A program made the translations under genes and the position numbers. Below, in pieces: positions 17,501 through 25,150 of a DNA stretch of 64,000 bases (the stretch's first letter is position 1; the number at the start of each line of letters is the position of its first letter). This DNA is from Helicobacter cappadocius (lineage in GTDB: Bacteria > Campylobacterota > Campylobacteria > Campylobacterales > Helicobacteraceae). The notes under the pieces were generated by a model. That model was not told the origin of the DNA. It did not search any database and saw only the letters and a program-made list of their open reading frames with translations. The DNA lies in NCBI RefSeq assembly GCF_030688855.1, contig NZ_JAUYZK010000002.1, positions 1 through 64,000 of the forward strand, given 5' to 3'.

Positions 17501-19972
17501 ATACAAGCTTCTGTTAAGGATATTTACAATGACACTGAAAAAACCAAAACCATTCTTTCAAGTACTTCTTTTTCAGGAGGGGATATTAGTTTTAGTGGTG
17601 ATGTGAATAGAATTAGAGAGGTTTTAGGTTCTAAAACATATTCATCTCCTATAGGGGTTGATGAAAATGAAACTTCTAAAAAAAATCATTTTTTAAAACA
17701 AGATGATGACTTTAAAGAAACTTTTGTTTTGCAATATGGTGAAAATGTTGAGCAACCAAATTTTGCTCCACCTTCAATTCGTCCTAATTCTTCTACAGAA
17801 GCCAATATATCTTCTTCTAACATATCAGATCAAGCCCAATCTACTTTGCATAATCAATCTTTGGTTCAAAAAATCAAAAATATTTTTAGAAAGAATAAAG
17901 GCTCTTATACTGCCGAAGACTTAAACTTGGTTTCTGAAGATGCCAAACTTGTTTCTTATGGAAAAATTTATGATGATATTCCTGCAAAATCAGAATCTGT
18001 ACTCTTTGAACAATCTATGATAAAGCACGAAAAAGATTTGGATAAATTTGCTGCTATGGGAGAAGAAATACCTCCTAGAATCCCGCTAAAAAAAGAGAAA
18101 AAAACTAGTGAAGGAGATGTAATGGATTTGGAGGATTTCATTGACAGAGGTATTTTTGATATACAAAGCTTGAATTTATCTCAAAGCGTTGATGTGCTTA
18201 ATGGAGTTGCAAAAAATCCAATTTTCATGCAAAATCATCAACAGGAAAGTCTAAAAAATTATTTCATAGAACTGCTTTCAGAAGTAGGCGACAACTTCCC
18301 TTATCACCCAGATTCAAAAGATTATAGAAAAATTACAGGTGAGATATATGCAAATTTGGATGATAAAATAATAAACAATCCTAAAATTGAACACTATATA
18401 AAGAATTTTGATGATTTAAGTAAAAATCACTTTCAGAGATTAGCAAAAGAAGTTGTTGCTCATTACACTGAAACACTCAAGAGTGTGAATTTAGATGTCA
18501 CAAATACGAATATTCATTTTTCGGAAAAATTTAAAAGTGCTTTTTATTTATCAAGCAATGATGACATTCATATTCCTACACCTCAAGAATATAAGAATAT
18601 TTATTTTAAAAATCAAAATCCTACATCACAAGAGGTTGGTTTACATTTTTTAAATGTTGTTGTTCATGAAATGACCCATAAACAACAAAATCTTTTTGTT
18701 AGAAATATAGACAATCCTGAAATTTCTCAAAATGTTAAAGACTATGCTTCGATTATAGGTTTAAATTTTCAATTTTATGCTCAAGGTAAAAAAGATAGTT
18801 ATCATCTATATAGAAATCAGATATTGGAAGCGGAAGCCTTTAAGCATGGAGAAGAAACAATGAAAAAATTTGCGGATTCACTTGTGGATAATCATGACCA
18901 ATTATCAGATATTTCTTTTTCTAGCTCACAACAATCACTAAATATTCCTTCAGTAAATCCACAGAGAAATACAAAACCTTTTTTTCAGAGAGTGTTGAAT
19001 ATATTTTCCAAGCAGAACTCTGAAAACAATCCTAATTCAATGTTACCTAGTTCAGATGCTTTCCCCAAGATAGAGCATTTTCCTACTCGTAATAAAAATC
19101 TTGAATCTACACTTGAAGGTGATCCTAATTTTTCAAATGTAGCTCTTGTGTATGGTCTGAGTTCAAATAGAGAAATTTTATTAGAATCAATACCTTTAGA
19201 AGAAATCAGAAAAAGACCTCTGATAGCCGATGATTATCTTGAAGCCTTAAATGCTAATGAAAGTTCCGAGAAAGAAAAAAGATTTTATGATTTTGCAAGT
19301 TCGGTTGCTATTGGGAGTAAAAATTTGCTTAAAAATATCATTTTGGACTATCAAGAACCTGTTGAAAGTCCTAGAGATGAGGGTATCAATTCCATCCCAA
19401 GAAAAGATAATGAAACGATTTTTGAACATTTGGTCAGCAATGAAGCTATTATAAAGATTATCAAAAATATAGATACCAATAAAAAGGCAATGGAAATTAT
19501 TAAAAAAATAGCAAAAAATAGGGATTTTGAAAGACTATATGATGTTATTGTTTATGGAATTAGTGATTCAGACCTTACGCCTAAGGAAAAAGAATTATAT
19601 GAACGTTATGTTGGGTATGCTACAGCATTAGATGAAGAGAGATTTTTTGGTGCTAAAACCATAGGTGTTCTTAAAAATGTTCTAGATTCCGGAGGAAAAA
19701 TTTATTTTAACCTAGATGAGCTTGTTACTAACTATCATCCTTTTACAGATAAAATTGAAGATGTTGATTTGAAAAAACTAGAAAATGTATTCAATTTTAA
19801 TGATGAATATTATGAATCTATAACTGCAGAAGAATTGAGATATATTTATCAAAATTACAGAACACATCCTAATTTAAAATTTACCGTCAAAAAACAAGTT
19901 ATTGAAAATCCATTTAAGGATGCTGATGTGATTAAAGTTATAGAATCTCAGATTAATAAAAATAAAATATAG
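11549..19972 (+). CDS. Very large TpsA exoprotein (hemagglutinin family) with HEMTH module and toxin-like tip
   Basis: The 2807-residue product is the substrate of the adjacent TpsB. The GTG start follows AAGGA by 7 bases. Residues 1-31 form a signal. Residues about 35-260 form the TPS domain, with NPNSEGISHNKY (65-76), NPNL (107-110) and IIANENGLVVNG. A long beta-helix body with repeated N-G-rich hemagglutinin-type segments continues to about 2060. A Pro/Ser linker follows. A module near 2190-2450 holds HEMTH (His2373, Glu2374, His2377) and a downstream EAEAFKHGE (2427-2435), suggesting a zinc protease. A second module (about 2490-2807) has GAKTIGVLKNVL and GGKIYFNLDEL, like toxin tips of such exoproteins. 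No VENN motif and no following immunity gene are seen. Confidence 0.92.
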   Translation: MNLNFSVKKYLSISVSLTQVLSTSLVNLSAADLRPRNHIQPLGNNSFTPQMNTSANGRDVVNIVNPNSEGISHNKYESFDIAKDNGVILNNSQENGVSITGGFVAANPNLSLNAKLIINEILSNKNTSLEGTLEVFGKNADVIIANENGLVVNGVSFINTGGVTLTTGVIDDVDWQISIRQGEVNILNGGVGLDGDYFSIISQSMKLSGSIGRLDGNPLKKINFIAGVNDVELATDISDPVIKDTKASGSKKPELSIDGNMLGSMYAGYIHFISTENGVGVRHSGVIKSASDISIDAKGDIQTSALIAQNIDLKSSSDINNKGLIVADKKLMIEAHTLNNFDTADYNVMEKLGLELKTSYLQGENIDLKMTNLFNQGKIIALQGIYMNSLSNFGEFENKGNISSKDIMIQTSVFKNSGVISSGDLKLQVFEKNINFGDIQSDLFSVQTKNYFNQGTISSNTGIFNSESFENQGKIKIGNLDIDTQKLINSSQISTFNIQLNIQEIENTGNIESVNQLFLIFKDTSENLSNFFHNSKGIFHSDDTLSLKSGSVDIDSEFGKMSANGKILIESNGDISIKKTFSNIGSIGLKATGSIFKDNDTLLASQNNVYLDAKTFLNRAGGYVFGKNITIKADDIINSENSTIDAQFIVSLRADTIDNNMGTINSGGNMELFVKTLNNTGKTLGSLNFIDTRPGWLHYYFAKDYFGNRNFNASYTGYNIINTLENTQAVIKSGGNLKIGFIDGGKTDIYNNDSIIAAFKNIDIVGNVYNTTSKKEYSVQDLLKRFSIESIEATPTYLGNTNVYRLGRGNPLEVLDKAKYSSDDNAGYFGLLKDFSSKNQLFKSLMAEGFGVDWLSKDNPKELNLNQKANISFVSKNPAQIVAGDDISIRGEVVYNSTGSIQKIKEDINTIKTNLKNIQDFDTNTAQKVSENSPDLDKLKNQNSIDDADKNTSKENILESVGLSEQDILGLGKQLLFHAGSDILNSKISYYIETRPELVDMDKFYGSQYFFTQVGYEPNKPISVIGDAYYENRLLNHQLIQNLGYSNALSANDVKDFLDNAVLEQKKLGLVIGEALNKEQISKLNKDIVWYVSQKINGNDVLVPQLYYSKNTSFKKTTTTQNSNIASLGDLFLDVGMFQNQSSDLNADGTAVINAKGEVKNIGGVISGDKIAINAKNFLSQSELGIHKSGNFDTPHQGKIFSKGDVIVQTEGDIKIQNSLISSDGRDSKINLISKKGSIEIIDEMIKKIDYKGESKHNSDSSWESATITSSSLSSGSVIQGSNINFKSATDITIKGSSLFQNSKEGSINLISDRNINIIAGMNDRDIKTSTSFSGVNKSSGMREYSTVTNITQKQYQSANSLIGGLGNINIKAKKDLIIRSSGVQSNEKISFNTEGKIDILDSQNISVLNSSYSSYQVFGIKGGEDNQSSSVSSASFINATKGVFLDSKQSIHISGSEINGGDGDIVFRSKKDLKIEAGKNTFNQQSTSYGFGIVGSINAGVMESKVSAGFGVNDGQNFAGAQSNFDSKTLVSGKMQMDSLVSADAGLEFSYSSEKTNSIYYANSNIKTTGSIKGIVEESADIGGANLQSFKDIILQAGTIETSKYIDETTKHSIGFNLSIKQKGQITSSAFDAMNMISNVSIKAADGKNINGGIVAAEAVGSVTNLIFNDLIGAVSTQEGSFQINYQNSNKTSENISNINAGGNIVMQTLKGNINLVGVDVKGSSLSLDSAKDINIVAAKNTSEENGFSFGIQARVQESAGYSALWGNNTDVGVGGNVNVSYNQKNEISYQASNFKIKNQAKIISKEDISIIGGKINATNADVQVGKNMLVASVADIKDSKSLNASLGGDISLGAASSTIGKGNFSFNGGGGYYYKNSKNVEIQSGIVTEGKLNVKVKGNAILKGSVLDSKIQEGLFEVDGKLSISDLDLHKDMGGGNVNLSGGLSGNFGGHINVGDYESEKNKLHSAINITTKVKDGITVNGIQASVKDIYNDTEKTKTILSSTSFSGGDISFSGDVNRIREVLGSKTYSSPIGVDENETSKKNHFLKQDDDFKETFVLQYGENVEQPNFAPPSIRPNSSTEANISSSNISDQAQSTLHNQSLVQKIKNIFRKNKGSYTAEDLNLVSEDAKLVSYGKIYDDIPAKSESVLFEQSMIKHEKDLDKFAAMGEEIPPRIPLKKEKKTSEGDVMDLEDFIDRGIFDIQSLNLSQSVDVLNGVAKNPIFMQNHQQESLKNYFIELLSEVGDNFPYHPDSKDYRKITGEIYANLDDKIINNPKIEHYIKNFDDLSKNHFQRLAKEVVAHYTETLKSVNLDVTNTNIHFSEKFKSAFYLSSNDDIHIPTPQEYKNIYFKNQNPTSQEVGLHFLNVVVHEMTHKQQNLFVRNIDNPEISQNVKDYASIIGLNFQFYAQGKKDSYHLYRNQILEAEAFKHGEETMKKFADSLVDNHDQLSDISFSSSQQSLNIPSVNPQRNTKPFFQRVLNIFSKQNSENNPNSMLPSSDAFPKIEHFPTRNKNLESTLEGDPNFSNVALVYGLSSNREILLESIPLEEIRKRPLIADDYLEALNANESSEKEKRFYDFASSVAIGSKNLLKNIILDYQEPVESPRDEGINSIPRKDNETIFEHLVSNEAIIKIIKNIDTNKKAMEIIKKIAKNRDFERLYDVIVYGISDSDLTPKEKELYERYVGYATALDEERFFGAKTIGVLKNVLDSGGKIYFNLDELVTNYHPFTDKIEDVDLKKLENVFNFNDEYYESITAEELRYIYQNYRTHPNLKFTVKKQVIENPFKDADVIKVIESQINKNKI

Positions 19973-19980
19973 CCACCATT
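19972..19980. repeat. Right copy of 9-base repeat bounding the secretion cassette
   Basis: GCCACCATT begins at the last base of the TpsA stop codon, five bases before the convergent lipoprotein gene ends. It is identical to the tRNA-Val 3' end copy at 9106-9114. Confidence 0.45.
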
Positions 19981-19985
19981 TTTAG

Positions 19986-20912
19986 TCAAAAAATCTTGGG
20001 TATATTGCCTTGGTTATTCCCTTGGTATTCTTTTAGTTTTTTATAAAGCTGGATTTTTAGACGCTCAAGAGCTTTTTGTTTGTTTATTTCTGTGCTATGA
20101 AGTTGTATATAAAAAACCACTTTATTATCGCAGTCATTGATATTTGCTTGTAAGGAAGCTATGATTTTATTTTGTTGAGGTTCTATGGTGATTTTATTAT
20201 AAATAGTCTGAATATTTTTTTCATCGACATTTTGTATAAATTTTGCATATTCTGAACTCAAAATTTTTATAGCTTCTTTGTCATCAGTATCTGAAAAAAC
20301 AAGCCTAGCTAACACTAGAGGAGAATTTTGATTGAATATATCTTCATAAGCTTTTAAAGATGGAAGTTTTGATGAAAAATCAAGAGCCTGAATGCTTTGA
20401 ACCAAAGATTTTGCTTGATTGAGTAGATCTTCGAAGGTATTTTTATCTTTAATGGAAATTGATTTGCAGTTTTTAGAATTCAGACTACCTAGCTGTGTGT
20501 AGAGATCTTGATACTTATCTTCAAGGGTTTTTAGGAGAAGATTTTTAGATATTTTGATTTGAGAATAATATTGTTTGTTTTTGTATTCAGTGTGGGTAAA
20601 TGTGATATTTTGAAGTTCTATATTTTCTATAGATACTTGGATATTTTGTAAAATTTTTGATTCTTGTTCTTGATTGTTTTGAATATTTAAGATGCTAGTG
20701 CTTGAATTAACCTTTAGTTTAATGCTAGATGCCAAGTCGTTGATAGCATTTTTTTTAGACTCCTCAAGAGTTTTTCCGCTTCCATTTCCATATAAAAAAA
20801 CATTATCTTTTGGAAGGGAGAGAAACCATTTTGGCGGGGGTGAGACTTCCTCCACCGCAAAACAGGCATTAAATAGCAATGCAATAAAAAGCAATATTAA
20901 ATTTTTTAACAC
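19986..20912 (-). CDS. LPP20-family envelope protein
   Basis: The product is a secreted protein of about 308 residues. After the signal (LILLFIALLFNACFA) it has PPPKWFLSLPKDNVFLYGNGSG, then an alanine/lysine-rich helix (EESKKNAINDLASSIKLKV), the pattern of LPP20 lipoprotein-type domains. The Cys in FNAC may be lipidated but the lipobox is poor. I chose GTG at 20912; TTG at 20930 overlaps the upstream gene by 11 bases and is the alternative. It is last in a three-gene minus-strand operon with an LpoB-like lipoprotein and a larger lipoprotein. It converges on TpsA with a 13-base gap. Confidence 0.7.
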   Translation of the reverse strand: MLKNLILLFIALLFNACFAVEEVSPPPKWFLSLPKDNVFLYGNGSGKTLEESKKNAINDLASSIKLKVNSSTSILNIQNNQEQESKILQNIQVSIENIELQNITFTHTEYKNKQYYSQIKISKNLLLKTLEDKYQDLYTQLGSLNSKNCKSISIKDKNTFEDLLNQAKSLVQSIQALDFSSKLPSLKAYEDIFNQNSPLVLARLVFSDTDDKEAIKILSSEYAKFIQNVDEKNIQTIYNKITIEPQQNKIIASLQANINDCDNKVVFYIQLHSTEINKQKALERLKIQLYKKLKEYQGNNQGNIPKIF

Positions 20913-20919
20913 AATCTTA

Positions 20920-21534
20920 TCACCAAGCAACAGATTTGTTTTTGCCTAGTTTTATAATATTAACCTCATCATCCCAAACCACAAGACCTGTCTTGATGTC
21001 TGTAAGTGTGAGCAAGAAGTAATAATCCACTCTTTGCTTTGAGCCTATTTTGGTATTTCTTTGAACGATTTTTCCAGAGAGAGACAATTCAGGGGCTATT
21101 AGGCTCCCTTTTTCTTGAACAGTATATTGATTAAATTCATCATTTTTTCTGGCATCTCGAGCTTTTTGTAGCATTTTGTCAGTTGTTCCCCCACTTCCAG
21201 AAAGAGCCATTGTGAGGATAAATTTTCCACTATTTCGCATATCTCGAGTTATTTTTCGAGTAAGCTCTTCAGTGCTGAAATTTTGCATCGTATCGTTAGT
21301 AACATCTGAAATCGCTAGAACCTTTGGTTTTTTTTCGGTCGCTAGATTTTTTACATAGCCACTTTGAAGCAGGGATTGAACACTTTTATTTGCCGCATCT
21401 TCAATATCATGATAATCTAATCCAATACTTGTATATTCTTTAGAGTCTTTTGTATCGATATATTTGACTTTGTCAGCACAACCAATAAAGATTAATGCAC
21501 TCAAGGCTACCATACTCAAAATTTTTGTATTCAT
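20920..21534 (-). CDS. LpoB-like outer-membrane lipoprotein (penicillin-binding protein activator family)
   Basis: The 204-residue product has lipobox FIGC (Cys19) and the LpoB-like fold order: a helix with SVQSLLQSGYV, the strand KPKVLAISDVTNDT, LTRKITRDMRNSGKFILT, and C-terminal RVDYYFLLTLTDIKTGLVVWDDEVNI. LpoB in enterobacteria reaches through peptidoglycan to activate PBP1b; whether this homologue does so is not known. It overlaps the upstream lipoprotein gene by 4 bases, and its stop overlaps the longest reading of the downstream LPP20-like gene, so the three are co-expressed. Confidence 0.8.
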   Translation of the reverse strand: MNTKILSMVALSALIFIGCADKVKYIDTKDSKEYTSIGLDYHDIEDAANKSVQSLLQSGYVKNLATEKKPKVLAISDVTNDTMQNFSTEELTRKITRDMRNSGKFILTMALSGSGGTTDKMLQKARDARKNDEFNQYTVQEKGSLIAPELSLSGKIVQRNTKIGSKQRVDYYFLLTLTDIKTGLVVWDDEVNIIKLGKNKSVAW

Positions 21535-22955
21535 TGTTTTTCTCCTATGATCAGTTTAGGTATTATATTATTTTTTGTTGTTCTTATGTATATAATATTA
21601 TTGCTATTTTTGCATATTTTGTATTCTTTTTCATTCACGGGGGTTGATTTTTCTACAAGGGGAGGGTTTTTGTTTTTAGTACAATCTTCAAACCCAATTT
21701 CTAAGATTTCTCTGCCATCAGCTAAAAGGTTTATTTGTTCTTTATTGTTTTCTATGCGATTTAGCCATACTTTGTGCGGAAACACGGTTGTGATTCTAGT
21801 ATCAGCAGCTGTGGTTGCTGCAGAAAATAGAGCTCCTCCTATGGCAGCATAACTTCCTAGTGTTTGGGTTAAAACACTTTGCATAGAAGCTTTATAGACT
21901 GCTGAAATGATAGCACGAGTGATGATATAGGGTAATTGTTTTGAAAATTCATTGGCGATTATGCCATCAAAAAGAGATATTTCTTCAAAATTTTTAGACC
22001 CCATTTTTGTTTTGATGTCAAAAGAATTATAAAAGCTAATTCCTTCTTCTAGTTGCGGTAATGCTAATCCAAAATAAAGAACCTCACTACTTATGAGATA
22101 TAGTGGTAATTTTATACTGAATTCTTTTTTCGTGGGGGATTTTCCATCTTCAATCACAATCCAAGTGTATTTTTTTTTGTCATATTTATTATTTTGAAAT
22201 GCAAACATATCTTGAGCAATAATTTTGGAGTGATTGATCCCATAGGCTTCTTTAAGTAAATCCATTCCTTTTGGATCTCCTTGTAGAGAAAAATATAAAC
22301 CAGATATATAAGATACTAAAGGATTAATAAAACCACTATAAATAGCAAAATGTTTTAGGTTGGAATATTGAGAATTCAAGATTTTATCAATTTTTTCGCT
22401 AGAAGTATTTTGATTGATTTCTTCTGAAGCCTTAGGATCTTTTTTATATTTTTCTTTTTGTATTTTTATGGCTTTTTGAATTTCTTTTTCATAATATTCT
22501 TTTGCTCTTCTTTGTCTATCATTAGCACGATTGAACTCTACTCGTGCTCTTGAATTATCGCCTATAGCCAGTGCATCAAGGGCTTTGTAGTAATTGATAA
22601 GTACACCTTCATAAATGCTCCCTTGATAGCTTTTTACATTGTCGTTAATGAGTGTAGCCCCTGTATTGCTCAGAGAATTTGATAATATTCCTTGTGCTTG
22701 TTTGTGATTCAGTAATTTTTCAGCAGTATCTAAAATAGACATTGATTCTTTATAGTTTCCTGCTATATAGCCACTTACACCACTTTGAATTTGCCATAAA
22801 AGATGATTTTTGATTTTCTTTTTTGAAAATACAAAGGCTTCTTGTGGTTTTTTTTCATAATAAAGCCTGTTAAAGGTATTGAGATTTTCCTGATAGGCAC
22901 ATCCGGTGAATATCAATAAAAAAAATAAAAACGAAGCAGTATAAAAACTTTTCAT
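21531..22955 (-). CDS. Large lipoprotein of the COG3014 type
   Basis: This 474-residue protein has a lipobox FTGC (Cys19). Residues about 20-165 are helical and TPR-like (tyrosine/alanine-rich, with YYKALDALAIGDNSRARVEF), then a lysine-rich coiled stretch. A globular part follows with TWIVIEDGKSPTKKEFSIKLPLY and a small-residue, possibly membrane-inserting segment (AAIGGALFSAATTAADTR). From memory, COG3014-type proteins co-occur with LpoB-like and LPP20-like lipoproteins in several proteobacteria, as here. The function is unknown. It heads the operon, facing tktA across 199 bases. Confidence 0.65.
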   Translation of the reverse strand: MKSFYTASFLFFLLIFTGCAYQENLNTFNRLYYEKKPQEAFVFSKKKIKNHLLWQIQSGVSGYIAGNYKESMSILDTAEKLLNHKQAQGILSNSLSNTGATLINDNVKSYQGSIYEGVLINYYKALDALAIGDNSRARVEFNRANDRQRRAKEYYEKEIQKAIKIQKEKYKKDPKASEEINQNTSSEKIDKILNSQYSNLKHFAIYSGFINPLVSYISGLYFSLQGDPKGMDLLKEAYGINHSKIIAQDMFAFQNNKYDKKKYTWIVIEDGKSPTKKEFSIKLPLYLISSEVLYFGLALPQLEEGISFYNSFDIKTKMGSKNFEEISLFDGIIANEFSKQLPYIITRAIISAVYKASMQSVLTQTLGSYAAIGGALFSAATTAADTRITTVFPHKVWLNRIENNKEQINLLADGREILEIGFEDCTKNKNPPLVEKSTPVNEKEYKICKNSNNIIYIRTTKNNIIPKLIIGEKQ

Positions 22956-23126
22956 TATAAATATCTTTTAAGGGATTTCTAATTGTTTTATTAAATCTTA
23001 AAAAACCTTAAAACTCAATATTATGCTTAAAAAGATTTACTATGTATGGTTTTAAAATACAAATGATAATCAAGAAATGGAGGACTAAAGCTATCTATAA
23101 AGAACAAAAAGGCAAAATTATAGCAT

Positions 23127-23132
23127 TATAAA
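23127..23132 (+). promoter_or_regulatory. Possible -10 box of tktA
   Basis: TATAAA lies 22 bases before the tktA start in an AT-rich divergent region (22956-23154) that otherwise shows no gene. Confidence 0.35.
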
Positions 23133-23154
23133 GTCTAAACAAATAGGGGTTAAA

Positions 23155-25089
23155 ATGCATTCTTTATCTATACAACCAGACCATCTTCCAATGCTTGAAA
23201 AAATGTCTAACACAATTCGTTTTTTGTGTGCGGATATGGTTCAATCTGCAAATAGCGGACATCCAGGAGCTCCAATGGGACTAGCAGATATTGCTACTGT
23301 TCTTTCTTTTCATATTAATATTAATCCTAAAAATCCTAATTGGATAAATCGCGATAGATTAGTTTTTAGTGGGGGACATGCTAGTGCTTTGGTGTATAGT
23401 TTAATCCATTTGTGGGGCTTTGATATTACTTTAGATGATTTGAAATCTTTTCGTAAGTTTGGATCAAAGACACCTGGTCATCCAGAATTTGGTCATACAC
23501 AAGGGGTAGAGATTACCACAGGTCCATTAGGGCAGGGTGTGGCTAATGCTGTTGGATTCGCTATGGCATCTAAGTATGCTCAAAGTATTTTGGGAGAAAA
23601 GGTTATCAATCATAAAGTCTATTGTTTTTGTGGAGATGGAGATCTTGAAGAAGGTATTAGCTATGAAGCTTCTTCGATAGCAGGTCATCATAGGCTTGAT
23701 AATCTTATTATGATTTATGATAGCAATGCTATCACTATAGAGGGTGATTTAAATGTTGCGATGAGTGAAGATATAAGCAGGAGATTTGATGCACAAGGTT
23801 GGAGGGTTTTAAAATGTAATGGTCATGATTTTATTTCCATTAATAATGCTATCGCAGATGCTAGAAAATCTGATAAACCCACCATTATTATTGCAAACAC
23901 AACGATTGCCAAAAATGCACTAGGGTTAGAAGGTTCTCATAAATCTCATGGAACACCCTTGGGTGAGGAAGTTATTAGAACTTCAAAAAAAGCTTTTGGT
24001 TTTGATGAGAGGGAGACTTTTGCGATTGCAGATGATGTGGCAATTCGTTTTAAAAATGTACTAGAAAGAGGGGAGTTGAGTGAAAAGATTTGGCAAGATT
24101 CACTCCAAGAAAGTGTAAAACAGAAGATTTATGAACTACAACATCCTGATTTTTCTAAGATTGTTTATCCTGATTTTTCAACTTCAACTAGCTTGGCAAC
24201 TAGAGTGAGTAATGGAAAGATTTTAAATGCCATTTCCAAAGCACTAGAAGGGTTTATTGGTGGAAGTGCAGATCTTGCACCATCAAATAATACGCATTTA
24301 GAAGGACGAGGGGATTTTCCAAAAGGAAAAAATCTACATTTTGGAATACGCGAACACGCGATGGGAGCTATCAGTAATGCTTTAGCAAATTATGGACTAT
24401 TTTTACCTTTTTGTGCGACATTTTTTGTTTTTAGTGATTATATGAGTGCGAGTATCCGAGTGGCTTCTATTATGAAAGCAAAATTATTTTATATCTTCAC
24501 TCATGATAGTATTGGTGTAGGAGAGGATGGGGCAACGCATCAACCCATTGAGCAGCTCACCCATCTCAGAGCTATTCCTAATCTTTATGTGTTTCGCCCT
24601 GCTGATGCGTATGAAAATATTGCTTGTTGGAAAATAGCACTTGGATTAAAAAGTCCCAGTGCGTTTGTGCTTTCAAGACAAAATTTACCAGTTCTTAGAG
24701 CAGTTCAAGAAGATAAAGTTTCAAGAGGTGGATATATTTTGAAGGATTGTGCTTCTGCACAAATAACACTTTTAGCCACAGGTTCTGAAGTGCATATCGC
24801 ATTAGAAGGGGCAAAGATATTAGAAGGTCAAGGAATTGCAACCAGGGTTGTTAGTGTACCTTGTTATGATTTGCTTATCTCTCAGGATAAAGAATATATT
24901 CGATCCCTTTTTGGAGATACTAAGGTTCTAGCCATAGAGGCTTCTAGGGGGATTGAATGGTATGTTTTTGCTGATGATGTGCTTGTTATGGATAGTTTTG
25001 GAAGTTCTGCAAAAGGCGATGAGTTATTCAAACATTATGGCTTCAGTGCTGAAAATATTGCCGTGAGAGCAAAAGCATTGATCAAATAA
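23155..25089 (+). CDS. tktA: Transketolase
   Basis: Transketolase moves two-carbon units between pentose-phosphate and glycolytic sugars using thiamine diphosphate. The 644-residue length is typical. Visible signatures include SGHPGAPMGLADI at the N-terminus, GHPEFGHTQGVEITTGPLGQG, the cofactor motif GDGDLEEGISYEA, and HDSIGVGEDGATHQPIEQL with the active-site His. The downstream AddB-like gene begins 61 bases later on the same strand; the order transketolase, nuclease, ftsK is as I recall in H. pylori. Confidence 0.97.
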   Translation: MHSLSIQPDHLPMLEKMSNTIRFLCADMVQSANSGHPGAPMGLADIATVLSFHININPKNPNWINRDRLVFSGGHASALVYSLIHLWGFDITLDDLKSFRKFGSKTPGHPEFGHTQGVEITTGPLGQGVANAVGFAMASKYAQSILGEKVINHKVYCFCGDGDLEEGISYEASSIAGHHRLDNLIMIYDSNAITIEGDLNVAMSEDISRRFDAQGWRVLKCNGHDFISINNAIADARKSDKPTIIIANTTIAKNALGLEGSHKSHGTPLGEEVIRTSKKAFGFDERETFAIADDVAIRFKNVLERGELSEKIWQDSLQESVKQKIYELQHPDFSKIVYPDFSTSTSLATRVSNGKILNAISKALEGFIGGSADLAPSNNTHLEGRGDFPKGKNLHFGIREHAMGAISNALANYGLFLPFCATFFVFSDYMSASIRVASIMKAKLFYIFTHDSIGVGEDGATHQPIEQLTHLRAIPNLYVFRPADAYENIACWKIALGLKSPSAFVLSRQNLPVLRAVQEDKVSRGGYILKDCASAQITLLATGSEVHIALEGAKILEGQGIATRVVSVPCYDLLISQDKEYIRSLFGDTKVLAIEASRGIEWYVFADDVLVMDSFGSSAKGDELFKHYGFSAENIAVRAKALIK

Positions 25090-25150
25090 GGATAGATGCT
25101 AAAATGTTTGATACAATAAATACAAAAAACTAATTAAAAAGGGAATTGTA

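Noticed and set aside
19000-19060. NSENN sequence as a VENN-type toxin pretoxin motif
   Set aside because: It lacks the VENN core and surrounding conserved domain, so it is probably coincidental in an Asn-rich linker.
19973-19985. An immunity gene directly after TpsA
   Set aside because: Only 13 bases separate the TpsA stop from a convergent envelope-protein gene; no frame exists there.
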